From the NCBI GenBank assembly GCA_019240475.1, contig JAFAYI010000031.1:434001-498000 (forward strand): a DNA stretch of 64,000 bases, given 5' to 3'. This stretch comes from Acidobacteriaceae bacterium. GTDB taxonomy: Bacteria; Acidobacteriota; Terriglobia; Bryobacterales; Bryobacteraceae. A program made the position numbers and the translations under genes. Below, piece by piece: positions 32,071 through 40,656 of this stretch. The notes under the pieces are model-generated. The model made no database searches and had not been told where the DNA came from. It saw nothing but the letters and a program-made list of their open reading frames with translations. How positions within the stretch are numbered: the stretch's first letter is position 1; each line of letters starts with the position of its first letter.

Positions 32071-33612
32071 TCAGGGCGTACGCTGCGCTTTGGCTCGCTG
32101 TAGCGAGATCGGTCTCGCATAGACTTCGCGGAACGCCTTGCCCGCTTCATTCGCTGCCCAAATCTCCAGATCGGCGTCCGCTTCCGCCTGCACCGACAGG
32201 CTGACCGTATTGTCCTTGCCGGCGGCCGCAAGGTCCCGCACCTTCTGGCCGTGGCCCCGATCGAGAGCGTCGGCGATGCGCAGCAGCGGCGCCAGGTTCA
32301 CGACGGCCCGCTTCGATTCGGCATCGAGCATCTGGAAATGCGAATGCCTCGTCTGCGGCATCGACTTGCGGTGGAAGCGGCAGAGCGCGGCAATCGTGAG
32401 CCGCTCTTTGTCGGTAAAGCCCGGCATGTCGGAGTTGGCCACCAGATAGGCGGAATGTTTGTGGTGCCCGGTGCCGCTGACGTAGTGCCCGATGTCGTGC
32501 AACAGCGCCGCGGCTTCCAGCAACTTGCCCGCGGCGGGCGGCAGTTGATGGAGGTTCTGTAGAACGTCGAACAACCGATGCCCGAGGCAGGCGACATGCC
32601 GCGCATGCTTTAGCGCTACTTCGTACTTTCTGGCCATGGCCTCCACAACGCCGCGCTGCTCGCGCGAGAGCTGGGAGAGTTCCCGCCCGACGCCCCGCGC
32701 GGCCAGGTCGGCGATGATGCCGTCGCGAACGCCCGCCGTGCAGTAATAAAGCGAGCGATGCTCGAACATCTCCAGGGCGCGCAGGAACACTGCCGTGCCG
32801 GCGGTCACGATCTCGGCCCGCTTCGGCCCGATGCCGGTAATCTTGCGCCGCGCCGATAAGTCGCTCGCGACCAGCCTCGCATGCAATTCGCGGATCTGGG
32901 CGAGGCTCGCCCGCTGCCGGTCGGCGTCTTCGCGCTTGGCGCGCGGGACCTGGTTCGCCGCCGATACGATGGCAGCCGCGGTGGCCGACGTGGCAACCGC
33001 CCGGTCGAATTTCTCGCTCCCATGCTGCTTGTGAAAGGAGAGAAGCTTCTCTTCGATGTAGCTGTCGAGCCGGTGCAGCTCCTCTGGCCGTGGCGGGTCG
33101 CTCTTTAAGAAGACCTCTGTCAGCCGCACCGCGCCCAACGGCTTTGAGACAGCGTCCACAAGCTGTCCACCCTGGCTGATAATCAGCTCTGCGCTGCCGC
33201 CTCCCACGTCGATAATGAGCGTGCGCTCCTTGGGCCGCGGCCATCGCGCTTCCACTCCCAGATGAATGAGACGCGCCTCTTCCGGCCCGGAGATCACTTC
33301 CACATTGGTCTTTAGCGCCTCGCTCGCGCGCGCCAGAAACTCCTGCTGGTTGCTTGCGTCACGCACCGCGCTGGTCGCCACCGCCCGCACGCCGCGCACG
33401 TCGAGCGTGCTGTAAGTCGCGTACATGCGCGCCAATTGCGCGCAGAGAAAATCCAGCGCGTCGCCGCTGATCCGGCCCGAGCGGAACACGCTTTCGCCGA
33501 GCCGGGTCACCTGCCGGTCCTCGGCCAGAATACGCGTCGCGCCCTGGCCGACTTCGGCCGCCATCATCCGAACCGAGTTGCTTCCGATATCGACGGCCGC
33601 GTACCGTGGCAT
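32071..33612 (-). CDS. Ppx/GppA exopolyphosphatase family phosphatase with HD domain
   Basis: The 513-aa product begins YAAVDIGSNSVRMM, the ASKHA phosphate-1 motif, followed by LIIDVGGGSAELI. Its C-terminal half is an HD-type helical domain (LLEAAALLHDIGHYVSG, with the HD pair). Such proteins hydrolyse polyphosphate or pppGpp. The convergent sigma-54 gene ends 8 bp away. The ATG at 33612 points divergently from the phosphopantetheinyl transferase gene. Confidence 0.9.
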   Translation of the reverse strand: MPRYAAVDIGSNSVRMMAAEVGQGATRILAEDRQVTRLGESVFRSGRISGDALDFLCAQLARMYATYSTLDVRGVRAVATSAVRDASNQQEFLARASEALKTNVEVISGPEEARLIHLGVEARWPRPKERTLIIDVGGGSAELIISQGGQLVDAVSKPLGAVRLTEVFLKSDPPRPEELHRLDSYIEEKLLSFHKQHGSEKFDRAVATSATAAAIVSAANQVPRAKREDADRQRASLAQIRELHARLVASDLSARRKITGIGPKRAEIVTAGTAVFLRALEMFEHRSLYYCTAGVRDGIIADLAARGVGRELSQLSREQRGVVEAMARKYEVALKHARHVACLGHRLFDVLQNLHQLPPAAGKLLEAAALLHDIGHYVSGTGHHKHSAYLVANSDMPGFTDKERLTIAALCRFHRKSMPQTRHSHFQMLDAESKRAVVNLAPLLRIADALDRGHGQKVRDLAAAGKDNTVSLSVQAEADADLEIWAANEAGKAFREVYARPISLQRAKAQRTP

Positions 33613-33651
33613 ATTCGAGTTATAACAATCGAACCGCTAGACACCTCTTGC

Positions 33652-34380
33652 GTGCACGTATGGCTCTTCGATCTGGCGGCGGACGCGCTCTCGCTCGATC
33701 GCCTGCGCGGCGTGCTGTCGGCCGACGAACGGGCGCGGGCCGAGCGCTTCGTTTTTCCTCATCTGCGTGTTTCGTTTGCGATCGCGCACGGCGTGCTGCG
33801 CATCCTGCTTTCGAAGTATCTGGAGGTTGCTCCGGAGCGGATCGGATTCTCGTTTAACGCGCAAGGGAAGCCGAGCATTTCAAACGAAGATTGCCGGCTG
33901 CGCTTTAACCTGTCACACTCAGGCTCGCTTGGCGCCTGCGCCATGGCCCTCGACTGCGACTTGGGAGTGGATGTCGAGCAGATCCGCCCGATGACGGACA
34001 TGTTCGATATAGCGCGGCGTTTCTTCAGCCCCGCCGAGGGCGCGGATCTCGAAGCTGTCAGGCTCGATCAACGCGAGATCGCCTTCTTCAACTGCTGGAC
34101 CCGCAAGGAAGCTTATATAAAGGCCATCGGCGGAGGCCTTTCGATTCCGCTCGATTCCTTTCAGGTTTCGCTCTTGCCGGACGAGCCGGCGCGCCTGCTC
34201 TCGAATCGCGAAGGCGACCCGGACTCCTGGAACATCCACGCCTTCGACGCGGGCGCCGGTTATCGCGGCGCGGTTGCCTACAACGGAGCGCGGCGCGAGT
34301 TAATTGTCCGTAGAATAGATGCTAACGAGGCCACAAAGAATTGGGAAGTGAGCGAGAAGTTGCGCGACGTGTCGCGTTAA
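33652..34380 (+). CDS. 4'-phosphopantetheinyl transferase (Sfp type)
   Basis: Motifs of Sfp-type enzymes are complete: RFNLSHSGSLGACAMA, the Mg-binding DLGVDVEQI and FFNCWTRKEAYIKAIGGGL (WxxKEA). It transfers the phosphopantetheine arm of CoA to carrier proteins. The start is uncertain: GTG 33652 (VHVWLFDLAADAL) fits family N-termini; no ATG exists between here and the divergent gene. Its 3' end overlaps the next gene by 40 bp. Confidence 0.85.
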   Translation: MHVWLFDLAADALSLDRLRGVLSADERARAERFVFPHLRVSFAIAHGVLRILLSKYLEVAPERIGFSFNAQGKPSISNEDCRLRFNLSHSGSLGACAMALDCDLGVDVEQIRPMTDMFDIARRFFSPAEGADLEAVRLDQREIAFFNCWTRKEAYIKAIGGGLSIPLDSFQVSLLPDEPARLLSNREGDPDSWNIHAFDAGAGYRGAVAYNGARRELIVRRIDANEATKNWEVSEKLRDVSR

Positions 34381-35492
34381 GCCGGCGCGCATTCCTGCAT
34401 GCCGCGACGGGCGCAACCGGGGGCGCCGCGCTGTTCAGCTTTGCTCCCTATAGCCGCGCCGCTGCGCTGCCGCGCAACAGGAAAGTCGTGGTGGTCACCT
34501 TCGGCGGAGGCGCGCGAGACGAAGAGACCTTCATGCCTGAGGGGCAGGAAAACATCCCGAATCTGCTGAAGCAACTGATTCCGCAATCGACCATCTTCAC
34601 GCAAGTTGTCAATCGCGGCATTCTGGGCCACTACGTCGCGACGGCAAGCCTTGCGACTGGCGTTTACGAAACCTTCAACAACTTCGCCGCCGTCGCGCCC
34701 GAGAATCCGACTGTCTTCGAATACTTCCGCCGCGATCTGAAGCGACCGGCGAACGACGCCTGGGTGGTTGCGCCGAGCAACGGGTTCAACCGCATCGGCG
34801 AAAGCGAGCATCGCGGCTGGGGGCCGGGCTTCGGCGCGGGCGTGATTCTGCCGAAACGCCTGCTCGGGACGGCGCTTTCGGCCGCGGGCGAAGCTCAATA
34901 CGAGCACCTGCTCCGCGACAACTACGAAACTCCGCTCTATACGCCCCAAGTCGCGGGCAGCGAAGTGGAACTGCATCAAATGGCGGAGCTGCTGAAGATT
35001 TCGGTGAGCGATTTCTCGGAGCATGGCCGCAACCTGGCGAGCCCCGACGAGCTTTCGGTCTTCATTGCGCGGCAGCTCATGCGCCAGCTCTCGCCGAGCC
35101 TGCTGTGGATCACGCTGCACGACATCGATATCGCGCACTCGGGAACCTATTCGCTTTATATCGAGGCGATTCAGCGCAGCGACCGGCTCTGCGCCGAAAT
35201 CTGGAAGACGATTCAGAGCGAACCCGAATACGCCGGCAAGACAACGCTTTTCATCCTGCCCGATTTCGGGCGCGATTCCGATACCGATCCGGGCGGCAAT
35301 GGTTTTCAGCACCATCGCACCGGGGACCCGTTGTCGCGCACGACGTGGATGATGGCGCTCGGGCCGGGCATTCGCGAGAACGCCGTTGTGGATCGCGCGG
35401 CCGAATCGACCGACCTGGTTCCGACGATCGGTTCTCTGCTCGGCTTCTCGCCGAGCATGGCGCAAGGCCGGCCGCTCCCGGAGGTTTTGTAG
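34341..35492 (+). CDS. Tat-exported alkaline-phosphatase-fold protein
   Basis: The leader carries LSRRAFLHAATGATGGAALF, a clear Tat signal. KVVVVTFGGGARDEETF and the C-terminal HHRTGDPLSRTTWMMALGPG, STDLVPTIGSLLGF match the ends of alkaline-phosphatase-superfamily enzymes (sulfatases, phosphodiesterases, DUF1501 relatives). The nucleophile expected early in the fold is not obvious, so it may be a non-catalytic or divergent member. It is followed 4 bp later by an unknown gene, with which it probably works. Confidence 0.75.
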   Translation: MGSEREVARRVALSRRAFLHAATGATGGAALFSFAPYSRAAALPRNRKVVVVTFGGGARDEETFMPEGQENIPNLLKQLIPQSTIFTQVVNRGILGHYVATASLATGVYETFNNFAAVAPENPTVFEYFRRDLKRPANDAWVVAPSNGFNRIGESEHRGWGPGFGAGVILPKRLLGTALSAAGEAQYEHLLRDNYETPLYTPQVAGSEVELHQMAELLKISVSDFSEHGRNLASPDELSVFIARQLMRQLSPSLLWITLHDIDIAHSGTYSLYIEAIQRSDRLCAEIWKTIQSEPEYAGKTTLFILPDFGRDSDTDPGGNGFQHHRTGDPLSRTTWMMALGPGIRENAVVDRAAESTDLVPTIGSLLGFSPSMAQGRPLPEVL

Positions 35493-35496
35493 CGCC

Positions 35497-36711
35497 ATGC
35501 TTCCGTCCGAACTCAAGACCGAACGGTTCAGCGGCTACCCTCCGCAGGCGCGCCGAATCGCTACAAGCCGCATCGCGCTCTTCCAAAGCTTGCCGCTCGC
35601 CTTCCTGCCCCTGCTGCTGCGCGAACTGATCGCGTATGACTGGAAGTTTCCCGCCGAGCGGCGCGAGTTAGACAACCAGCTTGCGTATCTCGGCGGCCTG
35701 ACGCCCGACCAGCTCGCCGCCGTGATGGCGCCGTTCGCCAAGCTGCAGCTTTCGCAGGGGCTCGAACAAGTAGATTGGGTGAATACGCCGGGACTGTTTT
35801 CCGAGCAGTTGACCGCGCACCTTTGGGCAACGCATCAGATCGATTCCTTCCGCACGGCGGCGGTCGAATACGTGCACAAAGTGAACGCCGCATCCTCGCC
35901 GCCCGAGCTGCCCGTGGCTCGGTTATCGATGGTAATGGTGGGCGCCGGGGTCGATCGGAATGCATATCCGCTGTTCCGCAAGCTGCGAGGGCAGGGCGTC
36001 TACTTCACAAATGTGAATCCGGCGAACGGGCGCAATGTTCTGCTCAATCTCGCGGTGGCGCGCGCAGCCGCGCATCCTGAGCCATTCGCGCACTGGTATA
36101 TCGACGGCGAACGGACCGAACCGTCCGGCACGCCCTTGACTTGTCTTTCTTATGGCGCGCTCGAAACCGTGCGGGACGCGCTGGTAAAAAAGATGCGCGC
36201 AGTTGCGCAGCCGGGCGGCGGCGGACCGGAGGTGTTGCGAACCATGCTCGCGCAGATGCGTCCGGAAGACTTGGGAATGGACGGGAGCGGCGAGGCGGCG
36301 GTGCTGAATCGTTTTCAGGTGAGCATCTTGACGGAGGGTTCAGGCACTCAATTGTTCAGCACGACCTTCGTGCAGTGGTCGGCGCGCGAGGCTCTGCGCC
36401 GCGCCCAGCCGTTGACGCTGCTCGCGCGTTTCGCTCCGCGCCAACGCGAGCAATCGATGAAAGATCTGCTGGCCGGAATCGCGCGGACGCCGGCGCCCGA
36501 TCCGGAAGGCTCGCTCGTCGACGCGGACATGGGCGCGTATTACACCTGGATTAATCAACAGCGGTTAGCCGGCGCGGAACACTCCGTCTTTCTCGCCTGG
36601 TTCGAAAATCACAACGAAGCGCTTGCGATCTCGCCCGCTTTGCCGCGCGGCAAGACGGATGGAACCGCCATCGATCTGCGCGGCTTGGTCCAGAAATTAG
36701 GCGCGGCCTAA
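35497..36711 (+). CDS. Unknown 404-aa protein paired with the AP-fold protein
   Basis: ATG 35497 lies 4 bp after the preceding stop. The protein opens MLPSELKTERFSGYPPQARR and has no signal peptide or membrane segment. Residues 15-110 are helical and Leu/Arg-rich; 135-175 read like an alpha/beta unit (RLSMVMVGAGVDRNAYPLFR). I do not recognise a family. Tight linkage to the Tat-exported AP-fold gene suggests a shared cytoplasmic role, for example as a chaperone, but this is inference. Confidence 0.6.
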   Translation: MLPSELKTERFSGYPPQARRIATSRIALFQSLPLAFLPLLLRELIAYDWKFPAERRELDNQLAYLGGLTPDQLAAVMAPFAKLQLSQGLEQVDWVNTPGLFSEQLTAHLWATHQIDSFRTAAVEYVHKVNAASSPPELPVARLSMVMVGAGVDRNAYPLFRKLRGQGVYFTNVNPANGRNVLLNLAVARAAAHPEPFAHWYIDGERTEPSGTPLTCLSYGALETVRDALVKKMRAVAQPGGGGPEVLRTMLAQMRPEDLGMDGSGEAAVLNRFQVSILTEGSGTQLFSTTFVQWSAREALRRAQPLTLLARFAPRQREQSMKDLLAGIARTPAPDPEGSLVDADMGAYYTWINQQRLAGAEHSVFLAWFENHNEALAISPALPRGKTDGTAIDLRGLVQKLGAA

Positions 36712-37583
36712 CGGATTCCCTGGGCCTTCATCCAGGCTGCGAGGCGGTCGGGCCAACTGCTCAATTCGGGATCGTTCTTTGCGAGACCCACGCCATGCTT
36801 GCCGTGCAAGTAGATGTGCATCTCGGCTGGCACGCCGGCTTTGCGCAGCGCCGAATAAAATTCGATGCTGTTTTCGACCGGCACGACGTCGTCGTCGCTT
36901 GTGTGGAACAGAAATGCGGGCGGCGTTTCGCTGGTGACCTGCGTTTGATTTGAGAGCGAAGCGGCCAAAGCCGGGTCAGGCTTTTCGCCCAGGAGATTGT
37001 CGCGCGAGCCGAGATGCACGAACGGCGCTTCCATGGTGATGACCGGATACGCGAGGATCATGAAATCGGGACGCGAGCTGGGCCGGTCGTATGGATCTTT
37101 CGCGTCGCGATCGCCCGAATCGAAGTGCGTGCCGGTGGTAGAAGCGAGATGGCCGCCGGCTGAGAAACCCCAGATGCCGATTTTGTTGGGACGGATGCCG
37201 AACTCGGCCGCGTGCGAGCGAACGTAGCGGATGGCGCGCTGCGCATCCCAGAGCTCGATGGGAAAGTGATACTTGGGGCCGAGCCGATAGGTGAGCACGT
37301 AAGCCGAGATGCCGAGCCCGTTCAGCCACTCGGCTACCTGGCGCCCTTCGTGATCCATGGCGAGATTGTGATAGCCGCCACCCGGGCAGATCACCACGCC
37401 GACGGGAATCTTGTTCGCATCCGGCGCGGGATAGAGCGCGAGCGCAGGCTTATCGGCCGCGGTGTCGCCCTGCGCTCCCGGCGCTCCGTCCGGCCAAAGC
37501 AGGACAGTTTGCGAAGCGGTTTGCGCCAGGGCGGTGAAGCCGTAGAGCGCGGCCATCGAAAGCAGCAGTCGGCATCTGGGCAT
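36708..37583 (-). CDS. Secreted alpha/beta-hydrolase (acetylxylan-esterase/BD-FAE type)
   Basis: Start at MPRCRLLLSMAALYGFTALA (ATG 37583), a signal peptide. The catalytic triad can be read: oxyanion VVICPGGGYHNLAMDHEG, nucleophile IWGFSAGGHLAS, acid HTSDDDVVPVENS, and histidine LHGKHGVGLA. This is the esterase/lipase subgroup with bifunctional feruloyl/acetyl xylan esterases. It would de-esterify plant polysaccharides or drugs outside the cytoplasm. It converges on the 404-aa gene with a 4-bp overlap. Confidence 0.87.
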   Translation of the reverse strand: MPRCRLLLSMAALYGFTALAQTASQTVLLWPDGAPGAQGDTAADKPALALYPAPDANKIPVGVVICPGGGYHNLAMDHEGRQVAEWLNGLGISAYVLTYRLGPKYHFPIELWDAQRAIRYVRSHAAEFGIRPNKIGIWGFSAGGHLASTTGTHFDSGDRDAKDPYDRPSSRPDFMILAYPVITMEAPFVHLGSRDNLLGEKPDPALAASLSNQTQVTSETPPAFLFHTSDDDVVPVENSIEFYSALRKAGVPAEMHIYLHGKHGVGLAKNDPELSSWPDRLAAWMKAQGIR

Positions 37584-37614
37584 CGGTCGAGAGCTACTAT
37601 AGCTCAATAGACAA

Positions 37615-38040
37615 ATGCCGGCTAAACCTCCACGCATCAATAAACCGCTTTCGACGGGAAGCATCGACCTTGCGCTCCTGATTTTGCGACTCTGGGGAGG
37701 CCTGCTGTTGTTTTTGCACGGCTACGCGAAGGTGGCGCACTTTTCGCAGATGTCGGCGCACTTTCCGAATCCGATTCACATCGGCTCGCTGCCGACGCTG
37801 CTGTTTGCGATCCTCTCCGACGCCATCTGCTCGCTGCTGGTCGCAATCGGGCTGGGAACGCGCTATGCGGCGCTGATCGTGGTGATCAACCTGGGCGCGG
37901 CGTTTACTCTGGTTCATCACATGAAGTTAGTTGGGCAGGGCAACGGCGAACTGCCGCTGCTGTTTTTTGGAATTTTCCTGGCTTTGGTGATTACGGGCGC
38001 GGGACGATATAGCGTGGATGGCGCGATCTTTCGGCGATAA
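37615..38040 (+). CDS. DoxX-family membrane protein
   Basis: The 141-aa product has four transmembrane helices with the DoxX pattern: ALLILRLWGGLLLFLHGYAK, LLFAILSDAICSLLVAIGLG, AALIVVINLGAAFTLVH and LLFFGIFLALVITGAGRYSV. DoxX-like proteins are linked to respiratory or redox functions at the membrane. ATG 37615 is the natural start. It is read divergently from the esterase. Confidence 0.9.
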   Translation: MPAKPPRINKPLSTGSIDLALLILRLWGGLLLFLHGYAKVAHFSQMSAHFPNPIHIGSLPTLLFAILSDAICSLLVAIGLGTRYAALIVVINLGAAFTLVHHMKLVGQGNGELPLLFFGIFLALVITGAGRYSVDGAIFRR

Positions 38041-38292
38041 GGGCTACTGGCGCCGATTAAGGGCTACTCCGTTTCTCAGTTAATTGGATCTACTCAGTTA
38101 CTTGCTCGCCGACAAGACGGCAGCTCGCATGATCCTTCCTAGTGGTGCATCAGCATCCATGCTTCGCGTTCTGCCACGCGGCGACCGTTATCGCGGGGCA
38201 TTGGTAAGCCGGGCTAAACGCGAAGCCTGACATCTCGGAAAGCCGACGGGACGCGGAGTACACTATCACGAAATAACACTCGGGAGGAATGG
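38041..38292. other. Intergenic region at the left edge of the accessory patch
   Basis: No gene seen. It opens with a short direct repeat, AAGGGCTACT, at 38039-38048 and 38059-38068. Base composition drops in GC relative to the neighbours and stays lower until about 40540. Confidence 0.4.
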
Positions 38293-39573
38293 GTGGCGGG
38301 CGACGCAATTGATGACTTCATGGAGAGATATCGAAGGGAGTACGACTTCTTTGACAAAGCAGCTCGGCTGGCGGCACAAACGCTAGAAGCACATCTCGGA
38401 GCAGCGGGCATTCGTTGCATTGTGAGCTCCAGAGCTAAGGCATGGAGTCGTTTAGAAGCAAAGATCCGTCAGCGCGCGCAGCAAAGGCAGCGCGATCGCG
38501 CAAATGCCTATACATCCGCGGAGGACATTCGATGCGACATTATCGATCTTGCCGGTGTGCGTGTCGCGCTGTATTTTCCCGGTGACCGCCATAGGGTGGA
38601 CGACATCGTACGGCAGCTTTTCAGCCTCAGGACGGAGCCGCGACTTTTCCCGGCGTCCTCAACAGCCAAATACAACAAGAGGTTTTCTGGCTATTCCGCC
38701 GTTCATTATCGCGCCAATCTCAAAAGAAGTTCGTTGAATGAAGCGGAACAACGTTACGCCGAAGCGATTATTGAGATCCAAGTCGCTTCAGTATTAATGC
38801 ATTCTTGGGCGGAGGTGGAGCATGATCTGGTCTACAAAGCTCAACAGGGAAGCCTTTCGGCGGAGGAATACGCGATTTTAGACCAGCTGAACGGTATGGT
38901 CTTGTCGGGCGAAATTGCGCTCGAGCTGTTGCAGCGAGCCGGCCAAATTCGCATCGCCGCCGGCGAGCGCCATTTCAGTAATCACTATGATTTGGCCTCA
39001 CACTTAATCAGCACGGTTACTCGCTCAACCGGCGCCCCCCTACAGGATGCGGCCTTGGGCAGGGTTGACCTTCTATATCAATTCCTCCATCACCTTCAAC
39101 TTGCCACTCCAAATCAACTGGCGCCATATATCGCGTCCGTTACCGCCAATTTCGAGAAGCGGCCCCTTGCAGAGCAAATCATCGATCAACTTCTAAATGA
39201 TCCTGCCAGGTACGAGCTCTACGAAAACCTGAGAGCCACCGGTCCGCTTCCAACGGACCATCAGCGCGCCTCCAATATTGTTGGCCAGCAGGAAGGGGGA
39301 GCTGATTCAGCTTTTCTTACAGCCTGGATAGAATTAGAGCAGAAAATCCACACGAGGGCCAGCGCTGTCCCGGCGGAGCGAATTTATCCCTCTAGTCGGT
39401 TGCTGTCGCGCTTGGGCATATCCGATGAGCGGTTGCTCAAGGACTTTGATCGGATAAGAAGGCTGCGCAACGAAGTGGTTCATGGGGTCTCTCCTCCGTC
39501 GGCTGCCGATTTGACCGATGCTGTGAACACAATTCGACAAATCTCCGCGCGTTTGGATCGCTTACGGCATTGA
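38293..39573 (+). CDS. RelA/SpoT-type alarmone synthetase fused to a C-terminal HEPN-like domain
   Basis: The GTG start follows GGGAGGA. Residues 75-185 hold a complete (p)ppGpp synthetase core: DLAGVRVALYF (D85), RFSGYSAVHYRA (tyrosine of the G-loop), EIQVAS (catalytic E161) and HSWAEVEHDLVYK. The remaining 240 residues are helical and end in IRRLRNEVVHG, an R-x4-H (R392, H397) pattern of HEPN ribonucleases. No HD hydrolase, TGS or ACT domain is present. It could be an alarmone-making toxin or phage sensor whose HEPN domain cleaves RNA. The fusion is inferred from motifs. Confidence 0.75.
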   Translation: MAGDAIDDFMERYRREYDFFDKAARLAAQTLEAHLGAAGIRCIVSSRAKAWSRLEAKIRQRAQQRQRDRANAYTSAEDIRCDIIDLAGVRVALYFPGDRHRVDDIVRQLFSLRTEPRLFPASSTAKYNKRFSGYSAVHYRANLKRSSLNEAEQRYAEAIIEIQVASVLMHSWAEVEHDLVYKAQQGSLSAEEYAILDQLNGMVLSGEIALELLQRAGQIRIAAGERHFSNHYDLASHLISTVTRSTGAPLQDAALGRVDLLYQFLHHLQLATPNQLAPYIASVTANFEKRPLAEQIIDQLLNDPARYELYENLRATGPLPTDHQRASNIVGQQEGGADSAFLTAWIELEQKIHTRASAVPAERIYPSSRLLSRLGISDERLLKDFDRIRRLRNEVVHGVSPPSAADLTDAVNTIRQISARLDRLRH

Positions 39574-39846
39574 CGATTCTGGAGCACGACGTAGAGCTTG
39601 CCTTCGCGATTCGGGCCATTCTCTTCCGTGGTAGCCGAACTCAGTAAACATCGATCTGTAATCGCAGTCGCTGGAAAAATCCGAAATCGCATCTCGGAGC
39701 TGCTTCTTCCAGAACTAGCCATCACGGATCTTGGCATACAACGACCCAATGATCGAGTATTGTTGGAAATGGGCGTCCCTGCGATGCGGAATTGTGGTCG
39801 CTCTTTTGCGTGGCAACTCAGTTGAACGAAGAAGCTGCCATCTTTC
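39574..39846. other. Gap with uncertain small ORF between synthetase and YrdC-like genes
   Basis: A plus-strand frame from TTG 39598 or GTG 39631 to 39825 encodes up to 75 residues (VVAELSKHRSVIAVAGKIRN ... MRNCGRSFAWQLS). It could be a small antitoxin-like gene between the synthetase and YrdC genes, but codon use and length do not settle it. A second start, TTG overlapping the synthetase stop, gives only 25 codons. Confidence 0.3.
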
Positions 39847-40536
39847 ATGTATAAGCCCGAGTTTATCGTTTCCAAAAATCACCGTACCGAAGGGCGAGCA
39901 TTGACGACGTCTTTTGTGCAACGGGCAAGGAGCAAACTTTTGTCTGGGGGCTTAGTTCTTCTGCCAAGTGATACGTGCTACTGTCTCGCAGTTTTGGCTG
40001 TAGACGAGGCTGCGCGGAGACACGTAAACGCGATACTTAATCGGCCTGATGATCCTGTGTCAATTGCATGTTCGAGTTACCTTCAGGTGCATCGGCTGGT
40101 CGAAGTGGACCACATTGTGTCGCTGCTCTTGGAGCACTTTACGCCCGGGCCGATAACTGTAGTCTGTGCGGCAAAACCGGAGATTTCAACATACTTCCTA
40201 GAGCGAGCGATCGGTAGCTTCGATCAGAGCATCGGTATACGAATCCCAGATAGTTTCATTGAACGTGACATCGCAGCTAACACAGAATATGCGCAGATGA
40301 CGGTCGCAATTCGGGATCTTAATACAGGCGAGCCAGTTCAGGAATTTGAGCGTGCATGCGAGATTGTGGGTACTGGAATCGAGAGAGCTGGTCCTACTGG
40401 GTGGGGTGCTATTGAAGCGGACGGGTTTTACTCGACACATTCCACGGTTGTGAGGGTAGGGGGTCCTCAGAAGGTGACGCTACTCAGAGAAGGAGATTTG
40501 CCATTCGATGATGTTGTTTCAATTGCCAGATCCTGA
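39847..40536 (+). CDS. Divergent YrdC/Sua5-fold protein
   Basis: The 229-aa product has the YrdC layout: GGLVLLPSDTCYCLAVLAVD (normally PTDTxYGL), the NRPDDPVSIACSS loop (normally KxRP...P), then LEHFTPGPITVV (normally xPGPxT) and SIGIRIPD. These elements line the threonylcarbamoyl-AMP site of TsaC/Sua5, but the arginine/lysine pair of the KxR motif is altered. It is probably not the housekeeping tRNA-modifying enzyme. It lies next to the synthetase-HEPN gene in a patch of atypical composition. Confidence 0.75.
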   Translation: MYKPEFIVSKNHRTEGRALTTSFVQRARSKLLSGGLVLLPSDTCYCLAVLAVDEAARRHVNAILNRPDDPVSIACSSYLQVHRLVEVDHIVSLLLEHFTPGPITVVCAAKPEISTYFLERAIGSFDQSIGIRIPDSFIERDIAANTEYAQMTVAIRDLNTGEPVQEFERACEIVGTGIERAGPTGWGAIEADGFYSTHSTVVRVGGPQKVTLLREGDLPFDDVVSIARS

Positions 40537-40656
40537 TTGACGTGACCCCTCTCAACCGTCCCAAACGAAGTACCATTTAGGACGAAAGAAAGGGAACTAC
40601 TGGTAATTCTGCGGCGATAATGGCGGGCAGGCGCCGGCGTCTCAGTGGCGTAGGCC

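Noticed and set aside
32147..33244. Minus-strand ORF of 365 codons inside the Ppx/GppA gene
   Set aside because: Out-of-frame reading of a clearly coding gene; Arg/Ala/Gly-rich translation.
39480..39875. Minus-strand ORF of 131 codons between the synthetase and YrdC genes
   Set aside because: Overlaps the conserved end of the synthetase gene and reads as Ser/Arg-rich noise.
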